From Lactobacillus delbrueckii subsp. delbrueckii DSM 20074 = JCM 1012 (GTDB lineage: Bacteria; Bacillota; Bacilli; Lactobacillales; Lactobacillaceae), in assembly GCF_001433875.1 (NCBI RefSeq), contig NZ_AZCR01000003.1, positions 33,034-75,775 on the forward strand: a DNA stretch of 42,742 nucleotides. Reading direction: 5' to 3'. Within the stretch, counting starts at the first letter, position 1. Each line of letters starts with the position of its first letter. The translations under genes and the position numbers were made by a program. A model generated the notes under the pieces. It did not search any database and was not told where the DNA came from. It worked only from the letters and a program-made list of their open reading frames with translations. Shown here piece after piece: positions 26,874 to 36,387 of the stretch.

Positions 26874-28123
26874 TGGTCATCCTCCTCAAGCAGGCGGGCC
26901 GTGTTGATGCTGGCGCCCTTGAAAAGCTCCTGGCAGTAGGCCCGGTAGTCGGCAAAATTCATGGCCTGCATCTGCTCAACATTGGCAAACAAGTCTTCCT
27001 CACCCAGGCTTTCTTCAGCCATCTCCACGGCAAAACCCGACAAATTGTCCAGGCTGCGCACGGTTTGGGCCAGCCAGCTTCTTTTGTGAATCTCAAAGAG
27101 CTGGCGCATTTCCATTTTCTGCTTTTTGGAAAAAAGCTTGTCTGGCGCCAGTTCTGCCTTGATCTGGTCCAGCAGCTCTTCTGCTTCCGGGCTCATCCCC
27201 AGCAAGGCCGCGTAGGCCCCCTGCCGGGTATAAGTCACGCTGATCTGGAGTGGCTGGCTGACCAGGCCGGCTTGTCTGGCGCTGGCAAACCAGTGGCTGG
27301 CGGCACCTAGCTTTGATTCTAGCATGATTTCCAGCAAAATTTGACTCATATCCCGACTTGCTAAAACTTTCTTAAAGTTTGGCAAAGGGATAGCCGCCAT
27401 AAACAGGGGCACTTCCCCGCCGATCAGGTTCCAGTCCTGCCCGCTCGGCAAAAAGGGCACCAAGTCCGCTTCTTTTTGCGGCTTGCCCGGGCGCAGGTAT
27501 TGGTCTGACAATTTCATGGCCTGTCTAAGAATGTTCTTGACCTGGTTGTCGGTAAAGTCCCCGCAGGCAACAAAAGACATGCGAGCGGCCACGTAGTTTT
27601 CATCATAAGCAGCCTGGAGCTTTTCCTTAGTCACGCTGGCAATCGATTCCTTGGTCCCGGCCACGTCGATGGCCAAATTGCAGTCACCATAGATGCCCCG
27701 CAGGAGCCGGTCGCCCAGGATCCAGTCAGGCTCATCCTGGTACATGGCTAATTCCTGCTGGATGATGGGGATTTCCTTGGCCACATTCTCATCGGTAAAG
27801 TAGGGCTGGCCAACCAGCTTGAAGAGCAGGTCGATCATGGGGCCAACATTCTTGACCCCGCTGGCGTAATACATGGTTTCATTGAAAGAGGTAAAGGCAT
27901 TGACGCTGGCCCCCATTTTTTCAAATTCCAGGGACAAGTCGCCTTCTTCCGCGGCAAAAAGCTTGTGCTCCAAAAAGTGGGCCAGTCCGGGCACGGGCTG
28001 GGGATCAGCGCTGCCGAAATCGACGATAATGCCGAAAAAGCGCTGGTTAAAACCCTTGCGCCGGATCACCTGGGCCTTGAAGCCGGAAGGGAAATCTTTT
28101 CTGATAATTTCTGGTTTGATCAT
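26870..28123 (-). CDS. ymfH: M16 family zinc peptidase, YmfH-like
   Basis: A 417-residue M16 (insulinase/processing peptidase) protein. The inverted zinc motif HxxEH is at 49-53 (AHFLEHKLF), with downstream FTSFNETMYYASG typical of the family. In this cluster YmfH carries the zinc site while its partner YmfF lacks it, and the two are expected to form a heterodimer. The ymfF stop overlaps its start by 4 bases (28120-28123). YmfH itself is intact although ymfF is interrupted, so either YmfH acts alone or the unit is losing function. Confidence 0.9.
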   Translation of the reverse strand: MIKPEIIRKDFPSGFKAQVIRRKGFNQRFFGIIVDFGSADPQPVPGLAHFLEHKLFAAEEGDLSLEFEKMGASVNAFTSFNETMYYASGVKNVGPMIDLLFKLVGQPYFTDENVAKEIPIIQQELAMYQDEPDWILGDRLLRGIYGDCNLAIDVAGTKESIASVTKEKLQAAYDENYVAARMSFVACGDFTDNQVKNILRQAMKLSDQYLRPGKPQKEADLVPFLPSGQDWNLIGGEVPLFMAAIPLPNFKKVLASRDMSQILLEIMLESKLGAASHWFASARQAGLVSQPLQISVTYTRQGAYAALLGMSPEAEELLDQIKAELAPDKLFSKKQKMEMRQLFEIHKRSWLAQTVRSLDNLSGFAVEMAEESLGEEDLFANVEQMQAMNFADYRAYCQELFKGASINTARLLEEDDQ

Positions 28124-29343
28124 TTTAATACATAGCTTTCATTCAGATACAGCTTTTGGACAAAGTCAGCCAGCCGGCCGCTGGTCACCCGGCTGACCGC
28201 GGCCATCATATCAAAGTCCTCGTAGTCGGCATGGAGCTTGTAGCGGAGGTCTTTGGCTAAAAGCCAGCTGGCATGGTCCTGGTTGAGCAAGTGGCGGTTG
28301 GCCAGCGCCTGCCGGCTCTGCTTGAGCAGGCCCGGATCGATCCGGCCGTCAGCCACCATCTGCATCTCCTTGCCGATGATCTGCCGGGCTAAGTCCAACT
28401 TGTCCGGATCCAGGCCGGCGTTGACCAAGAAGAGGGCATTGTCAGCATACCAGTTGCTTTCCACCGCGTAAGCCGCCCCGTTTTCCTCCCTAACCTTGCT
28501 GAAGAGCCGGGAGGACTGGTCTCCGGTCAAGTATTGGCGCAAGACCGTCCCCGTGGCCAAATCCTTCAGGCTGGGCTGGCCCTTGTAGGCATAGCCCAGG
28601 AAAAGCTGGGCCTGCTGCTTGCCCTACTCGTCTGTTTTCTCAATCCGCAAGTCCGGGGCCGAAATCAATAAGTCCCGGCTGCCAAAGTCCAAGGCCAGGC
28701 CCGGCCAGCCTTCTTCTTGCAGCTTCTTTTGCAAAAGGCGCTTAACCTGGCGGGCATCATAGACATGGCCAAATACGCAGCTGGCCTGGGTCTTGATGGC
28801 ATCGGCAAAGCGGCGGACTTCTTGGCTGGTCGCTTTCGTAATATCTTCAATCGAGCCGATGAAGCTGGCCGCGTAATCTGGCTGGTCCGCGTACCAGTTG
28901 TTGAAAAAGGCGCTTAAAGCCGCGTTGCTCGGCTCAGCCATGAGCTCCTGGTATTCTTCTTCCAGCTGTCTTTGGGCCAGCTGGACAGAGCTGGGCGTAA
29001 TCAAGGGCCGGGTGGACAGGCCAGCAAAAGTTTCTGCTATCTGCCGGTAGTTGTAGTCCGGGTCCAGGATTTCCTGGGGCTCAACGAAATTGGCCAGGTA
29101 AGAAATGACCATTTCCTTGCCAAAAAGCTGCACGACTGCTTCAAACTGGAAGGAGTAGCGCTGTTGCAATTCGACCTGCTGGAGGCCGGGATCCGGAAAG
29201 AGTTCGCTTTCGTTCATCTGCATGCGGCAGAGCAGGCTGGCCATAGACATGTTGTGCTTGGTCAGCGGCAGGCGGACGAACAGGCCCAGGTTGCCGCTGG
29301 TAAATTTTTGATTGCTTTGAATACTGATATTTTCTTCGTTCAT
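28120..29343 (-). pseudogene. ymfF: M16 family YmfF-like protein, interrupted by one in-frame TAG
   Basis: One continuous reading frame of 407 codons with a single TAG at 28624-28626. Upstream: 239 residues beginning MNEENISIQSNQKFTSGNLG and ending IEKTDE. Downstream, with no frame change: GKQQAQLFLGYAYKGQPSLK and then a part ending LYLNESYVLK. Removing the stop gives a protein of normal YmfF length without HxxEH, as expected for the inactive M16 partner. The lesion is in the linker between the two M16 halves, so the upstream piece might still fold. The frame stays open for 168 codons after the TAG and no indel is seen, so the mutation looks recent. Alternatives are nonsense suppression or a sequencing error. 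Confidence 0.85.
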
Positions 29344-29348
29344 TATTT

Positions 29349-31715
29349 TTATTCTTCTTGTCCTTCAGGCGGCAAAAGCACCTTGCGCGGCTTGGAGCCT
29401 TCCGGCGGGCCGACTACCCCGTGCTCCTCCAGCTCGTCAATCAGGCGGGCAGCCCGGTTGTAGCCGATTCTGAACCGCCGCTGCAGCATGGAAGTGCTGG
29501 CTGACTGCTGGCGGCGGACCAGGTCCACTGCCTGCGGGTAGTACTCGTCGTCAACGTCGTCATCGCTGCTTTCGTCATCATCCCCGGCCTGGGGAATCAT
29601 TTTCTCGTCGTATTCAGCGCTTTGCTGGCCCTTGACCCAATCAACGACGGCTTCGACCTCATCGACATCGATGTAGGCCCCTTGAATCCGGTCAGGCTTG
29701 GAGGCCCCGATCGGCAGGTAGAGCATGTCCCCCCTGCCCATCAGCTTTTCAGCGCCGACCTGGTCCAAAATAGTCCGGGAGTCAACCCCGCTGGAAACGG
29801 CAAAGGAAATTCTTGACGGCACATTGGCCTTGATCAAACCGGTGATGACGTCCACGCTCGGCCTTTGGGTAGCCAAGATCATGTGGATGCCGGCGGCCCG
29901 GGCCATCTGGCCCAGGCGGACGATGGAGTTTTCCACGTCGTGGCCGCCGACCATCATCAAGTCGCTCAATTCGTCAACAACGACCAGAATATAAGGCAAA
30001 GGCTCCATTACCGGCCGGCTGGTATCCTTATTATTCTCAGCCACCTTGCGGTTGTATTCGCCCATATTGCGGACGCTGCCGGCAGCAAAAAGCTTGTAGC
30101 GCCGCTCCATTTCGTCGACGACTTTTTTCAGGGCCTTGGAAGCCAGGCGGGAATCAGTGACAACGGGGATCATCAAATGCGGAACCCCGCTGTAGACTGA
30201 CAATTCGACCATCTTCGGGTCGATCAAAACCAGCTTGACTTCATCCGGCCGGGCCTTCATCAAGATGCTGGTCAAGATCGTGTTGATGGCCACGGACTTA
30301 CCGGACCCGGTTGACCCGGCCACCAGCAGGTGGGGCATCTTGGTCAAGTCAGCGCTGATGATCTGCCCGGTCACGTCCTTGCCCAAAGGCACCATCAAAG
30401 GATGGTCCTTGGCCTTTTGGTCCTGGTGCTCCATGGCATCTTTAAAAGCCACGGACTGGGCCTTCTGGTTAGGCACTTCAATCCCGATATAAGGCTTGCC
30501 CGGAATCGGGGCTTCAATTCTGATGTCCTTGGCCGCCAGGGCCAGGGCTAAGTCATCGGCCAGGTTGACAATCCGGGAGACCTTGACCCCAACGGCTGGC
30601 TGGACTTCGTAGCGGGTGATGGTCGGGCCTAAGATAGCCTTTTTAACATTGACTTCCACCCCGAAGCTCTTGAAGGTTTCCTCCAAAATAGCCGTGTTCT
30701 GCTTGATTTTATCCTTGTCGCTGGACTGGTCACTGGCCTGGACGGCCTTTAACAGAGACAGGGGCGGGAACTGGTAGTTGTCATCATGGCTGACCGTGCT
30801 CTTGTCCAGACCATGGTCAACCTGCTGGTCGGCCAAAATCATCTTCTGGTCATCTTCAGCCTGGCTGCGAGGCTTGGGCGGGTCATCCAGTTCCAGTGAA
30901 TGAGTGACCGGCGGGTCAGGGTGCTGCTCTGCCACCTGGATTTCCGGCAGGGAAGGCTTGGCTGCCTGCTTCTCTGCCTTCTCTTGCCTTGTTTTTTTCT
31001 CCGGCTTGACTTCTTCGCTATCCCGCCAAGAGTCGGTCAGCTTCTCCCGGTTGTTGGGATCTTTTTTTTGCTGCTCCCTGTATTCAGAGTACTTTTCCTT
31101 TAGCTGGCCGGCTCCATCCTTGCTTTGCTGGATAAAGGAGCGGCTGATTTTTTGAAAAGCAGCGACCAGGGAGCGGAATTTGACGTCAAAGAACATCAAG
31201 ATCCCGCTGATTATGTTCAAAACAGCCAGGCACAGGCCGCCAATCTGGCCTAAAAGCTGGTAGAAGATCCCGTACAGGAAGCTCCCAATCCAGCCCCCGC
31301 CGACGCTGACGGTGACATTGGCCCGGGCCAGTTCTTCAAAGATCACGTTCTTGAAGGCGGGCAAAAATTCGCTGTGGACGCTTCTGCCATTGAAAAAGCG
31401 GCTGGCCAAAATGTACAAAAGGCCCAGGTAAGCCAAAGTCAAGCCGCTTGTCCGCTTAAAGCCAAAGCGGGGCGGCTGCCCGTAAATCAGCATGACCAGG
31501 CCCAAAATGGCCAGGAAGGCTCCGCCTAAAAGATAGCTGTCCCCAATCAAGAGCCGCAAAAGATTGGCCAGTTCCTTGCCCAACCAGCCAAAGCGTAATA
31601 ACGCCAAAATGGCTACCAGGATCGAGACGATCCCGGTAACCACCCAGCTCAAAGATTCTTCTGTTTTCTTTTTATTTTTGTTTTTACGATTAGCCTGCCT
31701 TTTCTTTCGAGGCAT
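29349..31715 (-). CDS. ftsK: DNA translocase FtsK/SpoIIIE family
   Basis: A 788-residue septal DNA pump. The N-terminal part has about four membrane helices (residues 25-190), followed by a charged Lys/Glu/Gln-rich linker (about 195-320). The RecA-like motor has Walker A GSTGSGKS near 466 and Walker B region ILVVVDELSDLMM. The C-terminal winged-helix gamma domain (about 720-780, DLVRRQQSASTSMLQRRFRIGYNRAARLID) reads KOPS/SRS-type sequences. It moves chromosome ends through the closing septum. It lies at the head of the ymfF-ymfH-ymfI-rodZ-pgsA cluster, as in Bacillus; ymfF follows after 5 bases. The ATG has AGGTG at good spacing. Confidence 0.96.
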   Translation of the reverse strand: MPRKKRQANRKNKNKKKTEESLSWVVTGIVSILVAILALLRFGWLGKELANLLRLLIGDSYLLGGAFLAILGLVMLIYGQPPRFGFKRTSGLTLAYLGLLYILASRFFNGRSVHSEFLPAFKNVIFEELARANVTVSVGGGWIGSFLYGIFYQLLGQIGGLCLAVLNIISGILMFFDVKFRSLVAAFQKISRSFIQQSKDGAGQLKEKYSEYREQQKKDPNNREKLTDSWRDSEEVKPEKKTRQEKAEKQAAKPSLPEIQVAEQHPDPPVTHSLELDDPPKPRSQAEDDQKMILADQQVDHGLDKSTVSHDDNYQFPPLSLLKAVQASDQSSDKDKIKQNTAILEETFKSFGVEVNVKKAILGPTITRYEVQPAVGVKVSRIVNLADDLALALAAKDIRIEAPIPGKPYIGIEVPNQKAQSVAFKDAMEHQDQKAKDHPLMVPLGKDVTGQIISADLTKMPHLLVAGSTGSGKSVAINTILTSILMKARPDEVKLVLIDPKMVELSVYSGVPHLMIPVVTDSRLASKALKKVVDEMERRYKLFAAGSVRNMGEYNRKVAENNKDTSRPVMEPLPYILVVVDELSDLMMVGGHDVENSIVRLGQMARAAGIHMILATQRPSVDVITGLIKANVPSRISFAVSSGVDSRTILDQVGAEKLMGRGDMLYLPIGASKPDRIQGAYIDVDEVEAVVDWVKGQQSAEYDEKMIPQAGDDDESSDDDVDDEYYPQAVDLVRRQQSASTSMLQRRFRIGYNRAARLIDELEEHGVVGPPEGSKPRKVLLPPEGQEE

Positions 31716-31734
31716 TTCTTCACCTGCTCAATCC

Positions 31735-32130
31735 TTAGAAATTAGGTTCAAAGTCCAAGTTGATCGGTTCATCCAAGGCAACCTGGCTAACTTCGTAAGT
31801 CAAGGTTTCGATGTATTCAACCAGCGGCCGGCTGAGCAAACGGTAGGTTTCCTGGTCCAGGTCCTGGCCGTCGCCGTGGTAGCCCAGAAGCTGAACGACT
31901 TGGGTGTTGACCCCGCTGATTTCGATGATGTTGTCTTCGTCTGGCGTAACGTCGTAGACAACGGCTACTTCGTAGTAGCCACCTGCCTCGCCGGCATCTT
32001 CAACGCCGTCTTCGCCCGTAGCGACAACCTGGCGGATGGCTACGTTGACTTCATTCTTTTCTTCTGGCTCATCGAGCAGGTCATAGTGAAAGGCACGAAC
32101 GATGATTGGGGTCTGCTTGTTAAATTCCAT
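31735..32130 (-). CDS. DUF1149 family protein
   Basis: A 131-residue, acidic, soluble protein with the pattern of the DUF1149 (SecB-like fold) family found mainly in Lactobacillales: it begins MEFNKQTPIIVRAFHYDLL and has alternating beta-strand-like stretches (VNVAIRQVVATGED, YYEVAVVYDVTPDEDNIIEISG). The SecB-like fold suggests peptide or chaperone binding, but no function is established. It stands alone between ftsK and trmL with 19- and 30-base gaps, on the same strand. Confidence 0.8.
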   Translation of the reverse strand: MEFNKQTPIIVRAFHYDLLDEPEEKNEVNVAIRQVVATGEDGVEDAGEAGGYYEVAVVYDVTPDEDNIIEISGVNTQVVQLLGYHGDGQDLDQETYRLLSRPLVEYIETLTYEVSQVALDEPINLDFEPNF

Positions 32131-32160
32131 AATTTTACCTCATAAATTTCTTTTTAGCCA

Positions 32161-32718
32161 CTAATGCTTGGGCAGGTTCCGCTGGTAGCGGCCAGGACGA
32201 TTGTAGTCGTCCTTGAGCTTGTCATTTTCATAGTGGTGGGACTTTTCCATGTGGGGAAAGCCTTGCTGGCGCAAGGCTTCAAAAATTACAATCGCTGCCG
32301 AATTGGACAGGTTGAAGGCCCGGATCTTGTCGGACATGGGAATGCGGAGATTGCGGTCCACGTATTGCCGCATGAAGGTTTCCGGCAAACCGGTCGTTTC
32401 CCGGCCAAAAACAAAGTAGTAGTCCTTGCTTTCGTCCGTGTAGTCGACGTCAGTATAAGCCTTGCTGGAGAACTTGGAGATCAAGTACATCTCGGCATTG
32501 TCCGGCAAAGTAGCCAGAAATGCCCGCAGGTCGTCATGGCGGCGGATTTCAACTTCACCGCCGTAGTCTAAAACGGCCCGCTTGAGATGCTTGTCGTCCA
32601 GGTGGAAGCCCAAGGGCTCGATCAAGTCCAGCACCGTGTTGGTTCCCGCGCAGGTTCTGGCAATGTTGCCCGTGTTGTCGGGAATTTCCGGCTCAAACAA
32701 AACAATATGGTTGGTCAT
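32161..32718 (-). CDS. trmL: tRNA (cytidine(34)-2'-O)-methyltransferase
   Basis: A 185-residue SPOUT methyltransferase of the TrmL (YibK/CspR) type, which 2'-O-methylates the wobble base of tRNA-Leu. Family marks are LFEPEIPDNTGNIARTCAGT (7-26), LIEPLGFHLDDKHLKRAVLDY, FGRETTGLPE (SAM-binding knot), and IPMSDKIRAFNLSNSAAIVIFEALRQ (trefoil knot). A C-terminal extension of about 25 residues is basic. The next gene begins directly at its upstream edge with no gap, so it is cotranscribed with the AI-2E family transporter gene. Confidence 0.93.
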   Translation of the reverse strand: MTNHIVLFEPEIPDNTGNIARTCAGTNTVLDLIEPLGFHLDDKHLKRAVLDYGGEVEIRRHDDLRAFLATLPDNAEMYLISKFSSKAYTDVDYTDESKDYYFVFGRETTGLPETFMRQYVDRNLRIPMSDKIRAFNLSNSAAIVIFEALRQQGFPHMEKSHHYENDKLKDDYNRPGRYQRNLPKH

Positions 32719-33900
32719 TTATTTCCTTTCCTTTTCTTCTCGTCCAGCCTGGTCTGCTTCATCCTGGAAACTGTCGTCATAAAGGTGGGAAACCTTCCGG
32801 TAGTACCGGTAGACATGGGTCAAAAGGATTTTCATCACCGCGTAGATCGGAATCCCGCCAATCACGCCCCACAGGCCCCAGACTGAGCCAGCTCCCAGCA
32901 TGACGATAATCGTCGTCGCCGGGTGCATCTTCAAGCGGTTGCCGACAACCAGCGGGCTGATGACCCGGGTTTCAATGATCTGCTCAATAAAGAAAACCAC
33001 TAAGACCTTGGCTACCATCGACAAATCAGTCACTAAAGCGATGATTAAGGCCGGAATCAAACCGATGAAGGTCCCAAAGTAAGGGATCAGGTTCAAAAAG
33101 CCAGAACAGATCGCCAGGGCTGCCCCGTAAGGCTCGCCGATAATCGTATAGCCAATGAATAACATGATCCCCACGCAGATAGCCACGGAAACCTGGCCGA
33201 TCACGTAAGAAGACACAGCCTGGTTGACTTCATGCAGCAACTTGCTGGTCGCCTGCTCCCAGCGCTGGGGAGCGAACTTGACCAGAAAAGGCCGCAGTTT
33301 GTGCCCGTCTTTCAGCATAAAGAAGAGCAAAAACGGAGCTGTGGCCAGGGTCGTGAAGACGGCTGTCGCTACGGTGACCGCGCTGGTTAAATTCCCCAGG
33401 GCGCTGGAGACGGCTGACTCCATGCTCTTGCTGAAATTCTTCTGCAAAGAAGTCATCTGCTTTTGCAGAGAATCGCGCAGGCCGCTGAATTTCGGACTGT
33501 GCAGGAGCTCATCAACCGCGTTGGTCGAATTCTTCCAGATCGTGGGCCAGTTCTTGACTAAGGAGTCAATCTGGCTCTGGACGACCGGAATCAGGGAATT
33601 GATGGCCCAGATCAAGAAGACCGTGACTATAGCAAAAATCACCATGATGGTGACCGTCCGCGGCACCTTGAACTTCTCTTCCAGCTTATCAACCACCGGC
33701 TCCATCAGATAGTACTGGACCATGGCCACCAAAAGGGGCGGCAGGATGGCGCTGATGAAGGTGTTGACCGGATTCAAGATAAAGGAAATCTTGTTAAAGA
33801 CCAGCACGATCACCAGGACCAAGAGCACATTGATCAAGCCGACGCTGAAGCGGTTGTTAAGCACCCAGTCCGTAAAGAGGCTCGTGTCTCTTTTCTTCAT
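32719..33900 (-). CDS. AI-2E family transporter (PerM/YubA-like membrane protein)
   Basis: A 393-residue polytopic membrane protein of the AI-2 exporter superfamily. It has seven or eight helices, a long amphipathic segment (about 90-165) between helices 3 and 4, and the conserved PYFGTFIGLIPALIIAL and NRLKMHPATTIIVMLGAG stretches. Members include TqsA (AI-2 export) and sodium/proton antiporters, so substrate cannot be assigned. Its stop abuts trmL, and the GutA-like gene ends 9 bases upstream of its start, so these three probably form one transcript. Confidence 0.87.
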   Translation of the reverse strand: MKKRDTSLFTDWVLNNRFSVGLINVLLVLVIVLVFNKISFILNPVNTFISAILPPLLVAMVQYYLMEPVVDKLEEKFKVPRTVTIMVIFAIVTVFLIWAINSLIPVVQSQIDSLVKNWPTIWKNSTNAVDELLHSPKFSGLRDSLQKQMTSLQKNFSKSMESAVSSALGNLTSAVTVATAVFTTLATAPFLLFFMLKDGHKLRPFLVKFAPQRWEQATSKLLHEVNQAVSSYVIGQVSVAICVGIMLFIGYTIIGEPYGAALAICSGFLNLIPYFGTFIGLIPALIIALVTDLSMVAKVLVVFFIEQIIETRVISPLVVGNRLKMHPATTIIVMLGAGSVWGLWGVIGGIPIYAVMKILLTHVYRYYRKVSHLYDDSFQDEADQAGREEKERK

Positions 33901-33909
33901 TAATCCAGC

Positions 33910-34290
33910 CTACAGGTGTTCGTAAACGATTTTGTCGTCGACTCTGAACTTCGGCATTTCCTGGTCTTCTGGCAAGTCCAGGTAGAGGGCGTTGGACATC
34001 GGCTTCTTTGGCACTTTGTCAGTGAAAAAGAGGCTGGCGTGATGCAAGGTCCGCAAGTTGCTGACCGCCATAGGGCCAACATAGTTGATCAAAAAGGTCG
34101 TCCCGTCAATGGTCACCGTATCGCCCTTCTTAAGAACGACTGCCTGGGCAGCCTGTTCATCATCAAAGGCCTGGATGACGGAAACGTCCTGCAGTTCATC
34201 TTTGGCCATCTGGCCAAACAAAATTACGACGCGGTCTTTTTCACTGATCGCGTTTGGTCCGATTGCTTTAATTGTAGATATCCATTTCAT
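33910..34290 (-). CDS. Orphan PTS glucitol/sorbitol IIA (GutA/SrlB)-like protein
   Basis: A 126-residue protein from the ATG at 34290 (AGGTGA upstream). Its layout matches PTS IIA-Gut: IKAIGPNAISEKDRVVILFG, then LKKGDTVTIDGTTFLINYVGPMAVSNLRTLHHASLFF, compared with the family's IG...ILF and VGDTL...YPVTAVG...NLRELGH. The region holding the phosphorylated His in E. coli GutA (FIHxHG) reads VIQAFDD here, with no His. No IIB or IIC sorbitol genes are near. It is therefore probably not a phosphocarrier. A regulatory or structural role is possible but unproven. Confidence 0.75.
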   Translation of the reverse strand: MKWISTIKAIGPNAISEKDRVVILFGQMAKDELQDVSVIQAFDDEQAAQAVVLKKGDTVTIDGTTFLINYVGPMAVSNLRTLHHASLFFTDKVPKKPMSNALYLDLPEDQEMPKFRVDDKIVYEHL

Positions 34291-34454
34291 TTTTATCACC
34301 TGGTTAAATTCTAACATACTCACCGGGAACTTAAAGCTAAGAAGAAAAGAATTGTTAATTATTCTTTACGGACGACTATCTCTTATCGACATTTGCTAAA
34401 GATAAGCTTAATATTTAAACTAGAGTTATTGTGGAGTAAATAAGGAGGTTTAAA

Positions 34455-35465
34455 TTGCATATTTTAATTGGCGGCTACACCAAGCACGAGTCAGCCGGCA
34501 TTTACCAGTTTGACTTTATCGGCTCCGGTGACCAGGCCCATCTGGAACAAAGAAGAAACGTCGTTGAAGTCGGCGGGCCAACATATTTCCAAAAAGACGG
34601 CCAGTTCATTTTTACCATTAAGAATGAAAACGGCCAGGGGGGCATCGCGGCCTTTGCAAACGGCAAGCTGGTCAGCCAGCTGCTGCACGAGGGGGCTTCT
34701 CCGGCCTACATCGGCATCAACAAGGAAAAAAAGCTGCTCTACACGGCCAACTACCACACTGGGGTCCTGGCCGTCATCAGCTATGATGACCAGGGGCAGC
34801 TGACCCTGCTTGACCAGGTCAAGCACGAAAACAAGGCTTTAGGGCCGCGGCCTGAACAATCCGGCGCTCACCCGCACTACTTTGATGAAACTCCGGGCGG
34901 GCACCTGGTTTCCTGCGACCTGGGCCAAGACAGAGTCGACTTCTACGGCTTTGACGGGCAAAAGCTGACCCACCTGGCCAGCTACCAAAACGAAGACGGC
35001 TTCGGCAGCCGCCACCTGGCCTTCTCACCGGACGGCAAGTACTTCTACGTGGCCGGTGAACTTTCCAGCCAGGTCAACGCGGTCAAGTTTGACGAAGAAA
35101 ACTGGATGTTCCGGTCCCTGGCCACCTACTCAACCATTCCGGAAAGCTGGGACCAGCACAACGGGGCAGCGGCCATCCGCCTGTCAAGTGACGGCAAGTT
35201 CCTCTACGTGTCCAACCGCGGCCACGATTCCATCGCCGTCTTTGCCGTTTTGACGGACCAGGCCCTGAAGCTGGTCCAGCGGGTGTCAACTTTTGGCGAA
35301 TTCCCGCGAGACTTCAACTGGGACGCGGAAGAAAAGTACGTCGTTGCCGCCAACCAAAACAGCAACAACGCTACCCTCTACCAGCGGCAAAGCGACGGGA
35401 CCTTGACCCCGCTGGAAAAGGACATCGCGGTTCCAGAAGGCACCAGAGTTTTATTCACTGATTAA
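34455..35465 (+). CDS. pgl: 6-phosphogluconolactonase-like beta-propeller protein
   Basis: A 336-residue lactonase family protein (PF10282, YkgB/Pgl type) predicted to form a seven-bladed propeller. Marks are ILIGGYTKHESAGIYQF at the start, NEKKLLYTANYHTGVLAVISYD-like blades, GAHPHYFDETPGG, RHLAFSPDGKYFYVAGE, DGKFLYVSNRGHDSIAVF and FPRDFNWD. E. coli Pgl hydrolyses 6-phosphogluconolactone in the oxidative pentose phosphate route. The start is TTG at 34455 behind a strong AAGGAGG. A weak promoter (TTGCTA at 34393, 17 bases, TAAACT at 34416) precedes it. The gene is divergent from the GutA-like gene and followed by uppP after 23 bases. The exact substrate is inferred from family. Confidence 0.88.
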   Translation: MHILIGGYTKHESAGIYQFDFIGSGDQAHLEQRRNVVEVGGPTYFQKDGQFIFTIKNENGQGGIAAFANGKLVSQLLHEGASPAYIGINKEKKLLYTANYHTGVLAVISYDDQGQLTLLDQVKHENKALGPRPEQSGAHPHYFDETPGGHLVSCDLGQDRVDFYGFDGQKLTHLASYQNEDGFGSRHLAFSPDGKYFYVAGELSSQVNAVKFDEENWMFRSLATYSTIPESWDQHNGAAAIRLSSDGKFLYVSNRGHDSIAVFAVLTDQALKLVQRVSTFGEFPRDFNWDAEEKYVVAANQNSNNATLYQRQSDGTLTPLEKDIAVPEGTRVLFTD

Positions 35466-35488
35466 ATTAGGAGTATTTTTTTAGTAAC

Positions 35489-36316
35489 ATGCTAGACATT
35501 TTCAAAGCCATCATTCTCGGCATCATCGAAGGGGTTACGGAATTTCTGCCGATCTCCTCAACTGGCCACCTCTACCTGGCCGACTACATCATCAAGTTAG
35601 ACCAGCCAACCAGCTTCATCAACATGTTCATGGTTGTCATCCAGCTGGGGGCCATATTGAGCGTCATCGTGATCTACTTTAACAAGCTGAATCCTTTTGC
35701 CCCGTCAAAGAGCAAGCGGGAAAAAGGTCAGACCTGGCAGATCTGGTTCAAGGTCATCGCGGCTGTCCTGCCGTCAATCATCATCGGCCTGCCGCTGAAT
35801 GACTGGCTGGAAGAAAACATGACCTCCTGGCAGGTAATTTCCGCCACCTTGATCATCTATGGTATCCTCTTCATCGTCTTGGAAAACTACTACGCCAAGC
35901 GGCAGCCGAGCTTGACTGATTTAAACAAGATGAGCTATAAGACCGCCCTTTTGATCGGCTGCTTCCAGGTTTTGTCCATGATCCCGGGGACTTCCCGGTC
36001 TGGGGCAACTATTCTGGGGGCCATGCTGATCGGGTCAAGCCGCTACGTGGCAACTGAGTTCTCCTTCTTCCTGGCTATCCCGACCATGTTCGGGGCGTCG
36101 CTTTTGAAGCTGTTCAAGTTCTTCAAGGCCGGCCACGTCTTTGTCGGCAACCAGCTGGCTATCCTCTTGGTTGGTATGGTCGTTTCCTTCATCGTGGCCT
36201 ACCTGTCAATCAAGTTCCTGCTAAAGTACGTGCAGACCCACGACTTCAAGCCATTCGGCTGGTACCGGATTGTTTTGGGGATCATCGTCATCATCTGCGG
36301 TCTGGTATTTGCGTAA
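35489..36316 (+). CDS. uppP: Undecaprenyl-diphosphatase
   Basis: UppP/BacA, 275 residues, an integral membrane phosphatase that recycles undecaprenyl pyrophosphate to the carrier lipid used by wall, teichoic acid and polysaccharide synthesis; overexpression gives bacitracin resistance in other bacteria. Catalytic motifs are [17 protein letters not shown] (12-28, with the EG..E and PISSTGH residues) and [10 protein letters not shown] near 168-177. The N-terminus [11 protein letters not shown] matches the family, so ATG 35489 is right even though AGGAG lies 15 bases away, an unusually long spacing. Confidence 0.96.
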   Translation: MLDIFKAIILGIIEGVTEFLPISSTGHLYLADYIIKLDQPTSFINMFMVVIQLGAILSVIVIYFNKLNPFAPSKSKREKGQTWQIWFKVIAAVLPSIIIGLPLNDWLEENMTSWQVISATLIIYGILFIVLENYYAKRQPSLTDLNKMSYKTALLIGCFQVLSMIPGTSRSGATILGAMLIGSSRYVATEFSFFLAIPTMFGASLLKLFKFFKAGHVFVGNQLAILLVGMVVSFIVAYLSIKFLLKYVQTHDFKPFGWYRIVLGIIVIICGLVFA

Positions 36317-36341
36317 TCCTCGTATTCACGCGAAAATATGC

Positions 36342-36347
36342 TATGAT
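36342..36347 (+). promoter_or_regulatory. Extended -10 promoter of the small membrane protein gene
   Basis: TGC-TATGAT upstream of the ORF at 36388, an extended -10. No recognisable -35 is seen. Confidence 0.5.
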
Positions 36348-36387
36348 TATCGCTTAAGGATAGCAAGCTAGAGGACGGTGAATAAAC

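Noticed and set aside
28120-28560. Treating the 146-residue frame after the ymfF TAG as a separate gene
   Set aside because: It is in the same frame as the upstream part, continues the M16 fold, and its apparent start is a TTG without a ribosome binding site.
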